Below, piece by piece: positions 31,547 to 39,177 of a DNA stretch of 60,865 nt. This stretch comes from an uncultured Prevotella sp. (GTDB lineage: Bacteria; Bacteroidota; Bacteroidia; Bacteroidales; Bacteroidaceae), in NCBI GenBank assembly GCA_905233425.1, contig CAJOEC010000010.1:1-60865 (forward strand), given 5' to 3'. A program made the position numbers and the translations under genes. How positions within the stretch are numbered: position 1 is the stretch's first letter; every line of letters starts with the position of its first letter. A model generated the notes under the pieces. The model searched no databases, was not told where the DNA came from, and saw only the letters and a program-made list of their open reading frames with translations.

Positions 31547-33625
31547 TTACCAACGTCGGAAGAGTTCGAATGTGAACTTGCAGCCGAATTGGCTGTAGTG
31601 GGTGTTCAGGAAACTGGCGAAGAGTCCCACTGTGGCATAGCGGCACGTGAAGCTGTAGCCTAATTCGGAATACAGCCGGGTATCGGCTATAGACAGGCTG
31701 CTCAGGTAGACACGCTCACGCTCCACATAACGCCCCAGCAGCGGCACCATCGAGGCCACAAGCAGAGGCGACTCGTAGGAGATGTTTCCACGTACATAAT
31801 AGTTTGAGGCATTGTAAAGTTCTGACGAGAGCAGCTGGAAATCCCCCGTCCAGTCGTCGTCCCATCCTTCAGGCAGATTACAGTCGCGGAAGTTGGCATA
31901 GTCCATGAAATAGTTGTTACCCCGCGTAGTATAGAATCCTCCCCCTACCCTCACGTTAAGTGTCTGCATGTGGCTCATAGTGTGCTTCATGCTGATGTCT
32001 CCCTCCCAGCGCTCGTATGTCATGTTCACATCGTTGCCTTTCAGTCCGCGCTCGTAGTCGATGCTCACTATCGGGCCTTTTGCCCATGGCTTGACCTTGA
32101 TGCCTAACGACGGGGCGATGGAGCTGAACAGCGTGGGTTTGCCAAAAGCCATCATCCCTTCGGCATTGATGGCATGTCGGCGGTGGTAGACCAAGCCCGT
32201 CTCCACAGTGAGCCACTCCGTGGGGCTGATCACGTTTTTCGCCCTGACATAGTGGTCGTCGAACAGGTCCAGTTCCTTGTTCTCCAACTCAGGGAGGTCG
32301 CCATACTCCTCCCTTATCTCCTGAAGCACGCCATTGTTGCCTATACGGTTGTCGCTGCCCCACGAGAGCGAGGCATGGGCGTTGAGCTTCTTGCTGTAGA
32401 AGAAGTAGAAGGGCACCTCCCAGTAGAACTCCCGCAGCTTGAAGTTATATCCGATGTAGGGGTTTGTATCAATCCACGACGTTTTATTGAAATTATAGCG
32501 TGCACCCATCTTCAGCTTGTAGGAGAATCCCTTACTGGGGCTGTAGCTGACGTACTGTGGGTTGAGTATCGGCGATAGTTTCACGTAGCCGTTGTCATTG
32601 TCGGCGATCAGCGTGCGTATCAGGTTCTCGCCTATCAAGTCCCATCCTATCTCCTTCAGATAGTTGTGCCTACGGCGTGCCGGATGTTCAGCGGCTTCAG
32701 TGTCGGCAGCCGACGGGGAAAGGCTGTCAGTAGGCTCGGCAGCATGAATGGTGTCGGGAACTGTGGCCGATGGGGCGTTGTAGTGGTCGTTGGCGGCATA
32801 GACGAACCTCTCCTCGTCGGTGAGCGGTATGGGTCTCAGCGAGTCGATGAGTGAACGGTCGCCCTTGATGTCTATCGAGTCAGGTAGCGTTACAGGACAG
32901 TCGAATACAGCCTCGAAACGCGACGACACATGGTTGCCCACGAACTTGAACACTACGTTTGTCTCGCTGTGCACCGGGGCCAGGGCGCGTGCGCCTTCCT
33001 CTCCAAGTGTTGAGCTGGTGCGGAAATGGATCATGTCGTACTCACCCTCCATTGTGACCGATACTACCCGCCCCGTGGCCTCCACCACAAATGCCTTTCC
33101 TTTCACCAACTGTGTATTCCTGAAAAACCGCGGACGAAAGGAAACGGTGACAAGGCTGTCGCTGCCTTTTTCCACACGGTAGCGATAGAACACCTTGTTC
33201 TCGCGGTTAAAGGGCGAAAGAATGTGGTCGTCGTAGATGGTCACATCGTAGATGTCGGGCGTCACATATTTACGCAGCACGGGCAAGGTGTTCCTCTGCC
33301 TCGGGATGGTGGTGTAGTAGACCTGCCGCTTCGACCTGAAACCGTCTTCGCCTCCGAAAAAGAACTGGCCGTACTGCTCAGTCAGGAAAGCCCTCTTGCC
33401 TTCGGCTATGGTGTAGAGCGACGGCACAGCCCAAAGTGTGAAATTGCGGCGGTGGGTCTGGTAGAGATGCTTCATGTAGACATTCGTAGAGTATGGCTTC
33501 AGACTGTCGCCGAGGCTCTTGCGGAAGCTGAACATACGCATCAGCACCAGCGAATCAAGGCTTTCACCCAAAACGCTGGTGCTGACTATAACGAATGTGG
33601 CTATGAGCATCAATGCACGTTTCAT
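31547..33625 (-). CDS. DUF5686-family outer-membrane-associated protein
   Basis: A 692-residue protein with an N-terminal signal peptide (MKRALMLIATFVIVSTSVLG). The N-terminal part (NFTLWAVPSLYTIAEGKR, DVTIYDDHILSPF) and a long C-terminal half of alternating strands ending TFELFRRW fit the Bacteroidota DUF5686 beta-barrel family. Exact function is not known to me. The ATG at 33625 is preferred over the GTG two codons upstream. Its promoter lies immediately before the ATG. Confidence 0.78.
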   Translation of the reverse strand: MKRALMLIATFVIVSTSVLGESLDSLVLMRMFSFRKSLGDSLKPYSTNVYMKHLYQTHRRNFTLWAVPSLYTIAEGKRAFLTEQYGQFFFGGEDGFRSKRQVYYTTIPRQRNTLPVLRKYVTPDIYDVTIYDDHILSPFNRENKVFYRYRVEKGSDSLVTVSFRPRFFRNTQLVKGKAFVVEATGRVVSVTMEGEYDMIHFRTSSTLGEEGARALAPVHSETNVVFKFVGNHVSSRFEAVFDCPVTLPDSIDIKGDRSLIDSLRPIPLTDEERFVYAANDHYNAPSATVPDTIHAAEPTDSLSPSAADTEAAEHPARRRHNYLKEIGWDLIGENLIRTLIADNDNGYVKLSPILNPQYVSYSPSKGFSYKLKMGARYNFNKTSWIDTNPYIGYNFKLREFYWEVPFYFFYSKKLNAHASLSWGSDNRIGNNGVLQEIREEYGDLPELENKELDLFDDHYVRAKNVISPTEWLTVETGLVYHRRHAINAEGMMAFGKPTLFSSIAPSLGIKVKPWAKGPIVSIDYERGLKGNDVNMTYERWEGDISMKHTMSHMQTLNVRVGGGFYTTRGNNYFMDYANFRDCNLPEGWDDDWTGDFQLLSSELYNASNYYVRGNISYESPLLVASMVPLLGRYVERERVYLSSLSIADTRLYSELGYSFTCRYATVGLFASFLNTHYSQFGCKFTFELFRRW

Positions 33626-33630
33626 CGCCA

Positions 33631-33661
33631 CAAAGTTACGATGTTTTTTCCAAACGGCAAT
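33631..33661 (-). promoter_or_regulatory. promoter of the DUF5686 gene, nearly leaderless
   Basis: On the minus strand: ATTG, 19 bp, TAACTTTG, then TGGCG and the ATG. The -33 region overlaps a hairpin (AACGGCAA...TTGCCGTT, 33654-33671), which could be an operator or the end of the rpoD transcript. Confidence 0.45.
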
Positions 33662-33686
33662 ATTTGCCGTTCAATCTTCAACTTTT

Positions 33687-34559
33687 TTAACCCAAATACT
33701 TCATCAAGATTTTGGCGTTGCCGCTGTCGCGCAGCTTGGCAATGCTCTTCTCACGAATCTGGCGTACACGCTCGCGGGTAAGCCCAAGCTCGTCGCCAAT
33801 CTCCTCCAAGCCCTTCTCATGGCATCCTATACCGAAGCATTCACGAATGATGATTATCTCACGGTCTTTCAGCACTTTACTGAGAACGGAGTTAAGCTCC
33901 TGGGCCATCGACTCATGGTCTACGTAGCGGTCGGTGCGGGTGTCGTCGCCGCTGGCCATGACATCGAGCATACAGTTGTCCTCGCCGTCCTGGAAAGGAG
34001 CGTCGATTGAGACATGGTGGCTGTCGGCCTGCATCGACTGGCCAATCTTCTCCTCGTCCATGTCGGTCATCTCAGCCAGCTCGCTCACCGAGGGGTGGCG
34101 CTGGTTCTCCTGCTCGAACTTGCTAATCTCGTGGCTGATCTTGTTGAGCGATCCCACCTGGTTGAGCGGCAGACGCACAATGCGGCTCTGCTCGGCAATG
34201 GCCTGCAGGATGCTCTGGCGAATCCACCACACGGCATAGCTGATGAACTTGAATCCTCGCGTCTCGTCGAATTTCTGTGCCGCCTTTATCAGCCCGATGT
34301 TTCCCTCGTCAATGAGGTCGGTGAGCGTCAGGCCCTGGTGCTGGTACTGCTTTGCCACACTGACCACGAAGCGCAGATTGGCCGTCACGAGCTTGTCCTT
34401 GGCGCGCTCGCCGGCCAGACCGCCCTTGCGTATCTGCTGTGCCAGCTCAATCTCCTCGTCGATGCTGATAAGCGGAGCACGGCCAATTTCGACAAGATAC
34501 TTGTCAAGTGCCTCGCTCGAGCGATTAGTAATACTCTTCTGAATCTTTAGCTGTCTCAT
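33687..34559 (-). CDS. rpoD: primary RNA polymerase sigma factor RpoD/SigA
   Basis: A 290-residue compact sigma-70. Region 1.2 (ALDKYLVEIGRAPLISIDEEIELAQ), region 2 (KLVTANLRFVVSVAKQYQ, then GFKFISYAVWWIRQSI), region 3 and region 4 (LGLTRERVRQIREKSIAKLR) are all present. The short form without a long region 1.1 is typical of Bacteroidota, where it recognises TTTG/TAnnTTTG promoters like those found here. Its promoter lies about 90 bp upstream and a 22-bp array beyond that. Confidence 0.95.
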   Translation of the reverse strand: MRQLKIQKSITNRSSEALDKYLVEIGRAPLISIDEEIELAQQIRKGGLAGERAKDKLVTANLRFVVSVAKQYQHQGLTLTDLIDEGNIGLIKAAQKFDETRGFKFISYAVWWIRQSILQAIAEQSRIVRLPLNQVGSLNKISHEISKFEQENQRHPSVSELAEMTDMDEEKIGQSMQADSHHVSIDAPFQDGEDNCMLDVMASGDDTRTDRYVDHESMAQELNSVLSKVLKDREIIIIRECFGIGCHEKGLEEIGDELGLTRERVRQIREKSIAKLRDSGNAKILMKYLG

Positions 34560-34645
34560 CCTCTTTTCCTTTCTTTTACCTTAAAAATCGTGTCTAACTC
34601 TCTGAATTATAATCATATATCCCCTTTTTGTCGCTTTTGGGGCTG

Positions 34646-34677
34646 CAAAGTTACTAATAATAACGCAAAAATGCAAG
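34646..34677 (-). promoter_or_regulatory. rpoD promoter
   Basis: On the minus strand: CTTG, 20 bp, TAACTTTG. The leader to the ATG is about 85 nt. A 22-bp array begins about 130 bp further upstream. Confidence 0.55.
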
Positions 34678-34809
34678 AAATTATTAGATTATTTTTGTTA
34701 AAAAAAGATAAACAGAAAATACTGAGAACGGAGGAGTCAAGGATGGAGAACGGAGACGTTTGACACTTTGGACGAAGGGGTGTCACAAAGCCCCCGAAAG
34801 ACCGGAAAA

Positions 34810-34957
34810 GTTCGCCCGGCGCGGACTCCGAGTTCGCGCCGTGCGAACTGTGAGTTCGCGCTGGGCGGACTGGGAGTTCGCGCCGGGCGAACTATTTGCC
34901 ATGTCGGAGACGATGCCGGAAATGGTCGGATACGCTGCCGAGGGTGGTCGGAGGCGT
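34810..34957. repeat. 22-bp array 4 (GTTCGC-N5-GCGAAC units plus a second motif)
   Basis: Four 22-bp units start at 34810, 34832, 34854 and 34876, each GTTCGC, five bases, GCGAAC or GCGGAC, five bases. Then, still at 22-bp period, come degenerate units with TGTCGG/GGTCGG up to the stop of the vWA gene. It is homologous to array 3 and in the same order (hairpin units, then the ATGTCGG-GACGAT motif). The 400-bp gap upstream of rpoD holds nothing else obvious. Confidence 0.85.
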
Positions 34958-34959
34958 GT

Positions 34960-36474
34960 TTACCTCACCTTATCCATGAGCGTGAGCAGCTCGGCACGAT
35001 AGCCGTGGGGGTCTTTCCCGATGTGGCCGCTCACCAGTTCGCGTGCCATGCTGATGGTGGCATCGCCCTTGTAAACCGACTTGCGCAACACCATGCCGTA
35101 TGCAGCCACTCCAGCGGCAAAGTAGAAATCGTCGGAACGAGCGTTATTATTGTATATGTCGGCCACGCTGAGCGTTTTCTTCAGAGGTATGCTCTCATCG
35201 TTGAGCGACTTCTTGTAGCGGAAGTCGAAGGTGGCGAAAGTCTCTCCAGCCTTGCTCGCCAACGATGCCCCGTTGTTGAGCACAACCTCATAGAGAGCCG
35301 TAATGGTCTGTCCTGCACCAATTTCCCCGGCATCCTTCGCGTCATCCTCGAACTCGTCCTTGTTCATCGTGCGGTTCTCGTAGCCTATCAGGCGGTACTC
35401 GCTGACGATGTCGCTATTGAACGTCACCTGGCACTTTGCATCGTTAGCCACGCTGAAGAACCGCTCGCGCTCGTGAACGAAGACCTTCATCATCTCGTTC
35501 TCGCTGTCGATGTAATGGTATGTTCCGTTGCCATGGTTGCTGATGCTCTCCATCATATCGTCGTTCAGGTTGCCCATGCCGAAGCCAAGACATGTCATGT
35601 AGATGCCTTTCTTGGCGTAGCTCTCAACCATCTCTGTGAGTGCACTGGTGCTGGTGACACCAAGATTGAAGTCGCCGTCGGTACCCAGTATTACGCGGTT
35701 GTTGCACTTCGGGTCGTAGTTGGCCATGGCCTCCTCGTAGGCCATCTTCAGGGCCTCGCCTCCATTTGTAAAGCCATCGGCCTCCAACTGGTCTATGGCA
35801 CTAACTATCTTGGCGGCATTCTTGACCTGTGTCGACTCAAGCAGCTTCTTCACCTCGCCTGAATAGGTGACGATTGAAATGCGGTCGTCGGGCTTCATAT
35901 TGTAGACCAGCTGCTTCAGTCCCGACTTCAGCAGGTCGAGCTTGTCACTGGTCGACATCGAACCCGACACGTCGATGAGGAAAACGTAGTTGGCCTGGGG
36001 AATCTCGCTATCCTTGAGTTCCTTTCCCTTGATTCCCAAGCGCAGCAGATGGTGCTCCGAGTTCCAAGGGCAGTCGCCCACCTCGGCATTGATGGCCACG
36101 TTGTTGCCGTCGGAAGGCGAGGCGTAGTCGAAGGTGAAATAGTTCAGGTACTCCTCAATGCGCACACTCGACGAAGGGACGATGTAGCCCGAGGTGAGAT
36201 AGCGGCGCGCTATGGCATACGACGCACCGTCGGCATCGACCGAGAAGGTTGACGTGGCTTCGATTGAGGTCTTGATGAAAGGATTGTCGGCAAACTCGCC
36301 AAACTTGTTGCCACCATAAGAGGAGGAAGAATTGTCGTTGGCACTTCCGTACGAAGCATCAACGTAACTTGGAGCAGCTGCATAGCCATCATCGGCATCG
36401 CCATCACCGACTCCACAACCTACTGCCAGCAGACTCATGGCAGCCAGACCGAAATTCACAAAATAGTTTTTCAT
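34960..36474 (-). CDS. von Willebrand A lipoprotein, YfbK-like
   Basis: A 504-residue protein with a lipoprotein signal (FGLAAMSLLAVGCG). A YfbK N-terminal domain (STFSVDADGASYAIARRYL, RIEEYLNYF) leads to a vWA domain with MIDAS DVSGSMS, then a C-terminal DUF3520-type part (LRKSVYKGDATISMARELV). Family members are surface or periplasmic lipoproteins of unknown ligand. The ATG at 36474, just before the lipoprotein signal, is chosen over the longer frame. Confidence 0.87.
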   Translation of the reverse strand: MKNYFVNFGLAAMSLLAVGCGVGDGDADDGYAAAPSYVDASYGSANDNSSSSYGGNKFGEFADNPFIKTSIEATSTFSVDADGASYAIARRYLTSGYIVPSSSVRIEEYLNYFTFDYASPSDGNNVAINAEVGDCPWNSEHHLLRLGIKGKELKDSEIPQANYVFLIDVSGSMSTSDKLDLLKSGLKQLVYNMKPDDRISIVTYSGEVKKLLESTQVKNAAKIVSAIDQLEADGFTNGGEALKMAYEEAMANYDPKCNNRVILGTDGDFNLGVTSTSALTEMVESYAKKGIYMTCLGFGMGNLNDDMMESISNHGNGTYHYIDSENEMMKVFVHERERFFSVANDAKCQVTFNSDIVSEYRLIGYENRTMNKDEFEDDAKDAGEIGAGQTITALYEVVLNNGASLASKAGETFATFDFRYKKSLNDESIPLKKTLSVADIYNNNARSDDFYFAAGVAAYGMVLRKSVYKGDATISMARELVSGHIGKDPHGYRAELLTLMDKVR

Positions 36475-36687
36475 AATCGTTTCGTTTTTGATAGTGTTAT
36501 TATTAATTTGGAAAAGAGTTACGGTACAATCTGAAGCCTTTTCACTTTTAGAACAAGATATTTGCAAAATCCTGCACCTATTTATCATTAAAAAAAGTTA
36601 ATCGACAAAAAAGGCCCTTGCGAAGTGCAAGATTTCCGCTTTTTCCCGTTTATTGAATAAAAACATACATCTTATTGTTATAACGAA

Positions 36688-37314
36688 ATGAAAGAGAACA
36701 TAATGAAATGGCTGTTGTCGGCATTGCTGACTGCCATGACGGGACTGACTGCCGGATGCGGCACAGAAGGCGACGCGGATGCTTCTTCGATAGCGCCAAG
36801 TAGCGATGCCTATTCGGGGACAGCCTATGGGCGCGGTGTCTACGAGGGCGAATGGACGGTGAACAAGCAGGTGGTGGACACGGCGCGGATAGTGGTGAAC
36901 ACGGCAATGAGGGTCAGGCTGCCACAGAGTTACCTGCTTGGGCTATGCTTCCCCGATAAGTCGGCCACTGTAGTGGAAAGCAACACTCCGACAACCATCT
37001 GGGTCTATTCCGAAGGCTACAGCGAGCAGTCACAGTACATGGCCTTCGAATCGACTATGGAACAGTATGACGGCACACAGCGACTCTACAACACATGCTC
37101 ATTCGAGGCGTTGGTCGGCGGAGAGAAATACAGAATCAGTCTGCTGTCGAAAGAGAACGCCAATGCCGTTTTCCAGAACGTCACGGGGCAATGGACGCTG
37201 GGAATACCCATAAACAGTTTCCTGGTTAAGAACATGGCAACGGGAGAGACGACGGAGAAAAGACTCTCAATAACCGTCTCATTATACTATAACACGAAGA
37301 AGAGGGTGGGCTGA
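36688..37314 (+). CDS. hypothetical lipoprotein
   Basis: A 208-residue protein with a lipobox (LLTAMTGLTAGCGTEG). The acidic, serine-rich segment after the cysteine resembles the same stretch in the neighbouring vWA lipoprotein. The rest is beta-rich (VVNTAMRVRLPQSYLLGLCF; GQWTLGIPINSFLV) and resembles DUF4840-type Bacteroidales lipoproteins, though I am not sure. It lies 3 bp before the ECF sigma gene, so it probably shares the transcript. Confidence 0.7.
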   Translation: MKENIMKWLLSALLTAMTGLTAGCGTEGDADASSIAPSSDAYSGTAYGRGVYEGEWTVNKQVVDTARIVVNTAMRVRLPQSYLLGLCFPDKSATVVESNTPTTIWVYSEGYSEQSQYMAFESTMEQYDGTQRLYNTCSFEALVGGEKYRISLLSKENANAVFQNVTGQWTLGIPINSFLVKNMATGETTEKRLSITVSLYYNTKKRVG

Positions 37315-37317
37315 CTG

Positions 37318-37899
37318 GTGGAGACTGAGAAGCAACTCATAGAAGCGATACACAACGGCGAGCGGGCGGCTCTGCGCCGGCTCTACGACCGCTATTCGGG
37401 TTATGCCATGGCCATCGCGCTGAGGTATGTCCCAGACCATGACGAGGTGCACGACGTCATGCAGGACAGCTTCGTGAAGATTCTCACCACCATCAGCAAG
37501 TTCGACTACCGGGGAGAGGGAAGCCTGAAGGCATGGGTGGCACGAATTGTCAGCAACAACGCCATAGACCATCTGAGGGAGCAAAGCCGATTCTCGATGA
37601 CAGACTACAGCAGAAAGGAACTGGAGATACCCGACACGCCGGAGGAAACGGACGAGGAGCCTGACATCGGCGACCTGCCGCCCGACAAGCTGACGGAGAT
37701 GATAGGGCGGCTGCCAACAAACTACCGCACGGTGCTCAACCTCTTCGTCTTCGAGCAACGGCCACACAAGGAAATTGCCAAACTACTGGGCATCAAGGAG
37801 AACACATCGTCATCGATATTCTTCAGGGCGAAACGAATGCTGGGAAAAATGATTAACGACTACAAAGACAACAAGACAACAAGACTGCAACGCACATGA
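37318..37899 (+). CDS. ECF-type RNA polymerase sigma factor
   Basis: A 193-residue sigma-70 family factor with region 2 (RLYDRYSGYAMAIALRYV, DVMQDSFVKILTTI, FDYRGEGSLKAWVARIV) and region 4 (LPTNYRTVLNLFVFEQ, HKEIAKLLGIKENT). The start is the GTG right after the preceding stop. The next gene overlaps by 4 bp (ATGA) and encodes its likely anti-sigma partner. Together they form a trans-envelope signalling unit; the target genes are unknown. Confidence 0.9.
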   Translation: METEKQLIEAIHNGERAALRRLYDRYSGYAMAIALRYVPDHDEVHDVMQDSFVKILTTISKFDYRGEGSLKAWVARIVSNNAIDHLREQSRFSMTDYSRKELEIPDTPEETDEEPDIGDLPPDKLTEMIGRLPTNYRTVLNLFVFEQRPHKEIAKLLGIKENTSSSIFFRAKRMLGKMINDYKDNKTTRLQRT

Positions 37900-39158
37900 A
37901 ACAGGACAAATGGACACAACAGCTGCACGACAAACTGGCGGAGCACGAGGTGCCAGCGCCCGAAGGACTGTGGGCCGACATCGAGGCGGCTTTGCCACAG
38001 CCCGAGAGTAGTGGGTTGCAGACCCGTCGTGCACGGATAATAGCCTTGCGCCGATGGGCGGCAGCAGCAGTTGTCGCCGCATTACTCGCCGGTGGAGGTC
38101 TCGCGCTATATAATAATAATGTGGAGCTAAGCGACTCCGACAGCCGACTGGCTGTAGTACAGGAGGACAAGCCGATGCTGGAGGAACAGAATGAACAGAC
38201 GGCAGAGGAGGAACGGTTGCCTGCCAAGCAAGAGAAACTGCAGCAACTGACAGCTATGGCTGAAAAGCCCCGAAGGGGCGAAGAGACTACAGGCAGGAGT
38301 GAAACCCCTGCTGGCGACCCAGCCATGGCGGAAAAGCCCCGAAGGGGCGAAGAGACTACAGGCAGGGATGAAACTCCTGCTGTCGACCCAGCTATTGTAA
38401 GCCCTGAAAGGGCGACAGACCAAACCACTCCTTCTCACCGCCAGTCCCACCCCGTTGTCCCGTACACCGCGCAAAAGGCGCGGTCAGAAGCCCACCCCCA
38501 CCCCACCCTCAGCCTCTACGCCATGAACGGCTTCGGCAGCCAGGACAACAGCAACGCCGTCCTCATGGCCGATGCCATGGCCCAAAACTACGCGAACACC
38601 AGCAAAGCCGGAACAACAGCATCGGCACGGCGGCAAAGCCCCATCTACCTGACAGGCTACGAGGAGCACCAGCACCACCATCAGCCCATTGCCTTCGGGC
38701 TGTCCGTGGACTATCCCCTGACGCGACAACTGTCACTTACGTCGGGCATCGTCTACACAAAGCTACAGTCGGAGTTCACCCAGACCATGCGCAGCCAGGT
38801 CATCAGCAAGGACCAGAGGCTGCACTATCTCGGCGTGCCCCTCAGCCTGAACTACAAGCTGTGGCAGTATAAAGGCATCCGGGCATACGTCTCGGCAGGA
38901 ATGCAAGCCGACTGGAACATTAAGGCACGCATGGAAGCCGAGGGCGTGGAACAGAAAATGAGCCGCGACCGAATGCAGTTGTCGGCCAACGGCAGTATCG
39001 GCATCCAGTACAACCTGTTGCCGCAGCTCTCACTTTATGCCGAACCGGGCATCAACCACTATTTCGACAACGGGAGCAACGTCCAGAACTTTTTCAAGGA
39101 CAAGCCAACAAGCCTGAAACTCCAGTTTGGCATCCGTCTGAACATACAACCAAAGTAA
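37896..39158 (+). CDS. anti-sigma-like membrane protein with C-terminal outer-membrane beta-barrel-type domain
   Basis: A 420-residue protein. Residues 1-50 are cytoplasmic and anti-sigma-like (HEVPAPEGLWADIEAALP), 54-72 is a membrane helix, then a low-complexity periplasmic part, and about 255-420 looks like a porin-family beta-barrel (LTRQLSLTSGIVYTKL; LSLYAEPGINHYF). Residues about 123-175 (two AEKPRRGEETTGR repeats, then PERATDQ) are encoded by REP-like palindromes related to the element at 256-474. Overlap with the ECF sigma gene supports regulation of that factor. Confidence 0.8.
   Translation: MKQDKWTQQLHDKLAEHEVPAPEGLWADIEAALPQPESSGLQTRRARIIALRRWAAAAVVAALLAGGGLALYNNNVELSDSDSRLAVVQEDKPMLEEQNEQTAEEERLPAKQEKLQQLTAMAEKPRRGEETTGRSETPAGDPAMAEKPRRGEETTGRDETPAVDPAIVSPERATDQTTPSHRQSHPVVPYTAQKARSEAHPHPTLSLYAMNGFGSQDNSNAVLMADAMAQNYANTSKAGTTASARRQSPIYLTGYEEHQHHHQPIAFGLSVDYPLTRQLSLTSGIVYTKLQSEFTQTMRSQVISKDQRLHYLGVPLSLNYKLWQYKGIRAYVSAGMQADWNIKARMEAEGVEQKMSRDRMQLSANGSIGIQYNLLPQLSLYAEPGINHYFDNGSNVQNFFKDKPTSLKLQFGIRLNIQPK
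38264..38418. repeat. REP-like palindromes in frame within the anti-sigma gene
   Basis: Two direct copies of an about 66-bp unit (palindrome GCCCCGAAGGGGC, then GACTACAGGCAGG and a GAAACCCCTGCT half) and one partial copy (GCCCTGAAAGGGCGACAGAC) are translated as part of the protein. The sequence and order match the intergenic element at 256-474, including GACTACAG after the first palindrome. Confidence 0.8.
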
Positions 39159-39177
39159 GGGCAGACACTTTAAAGGC

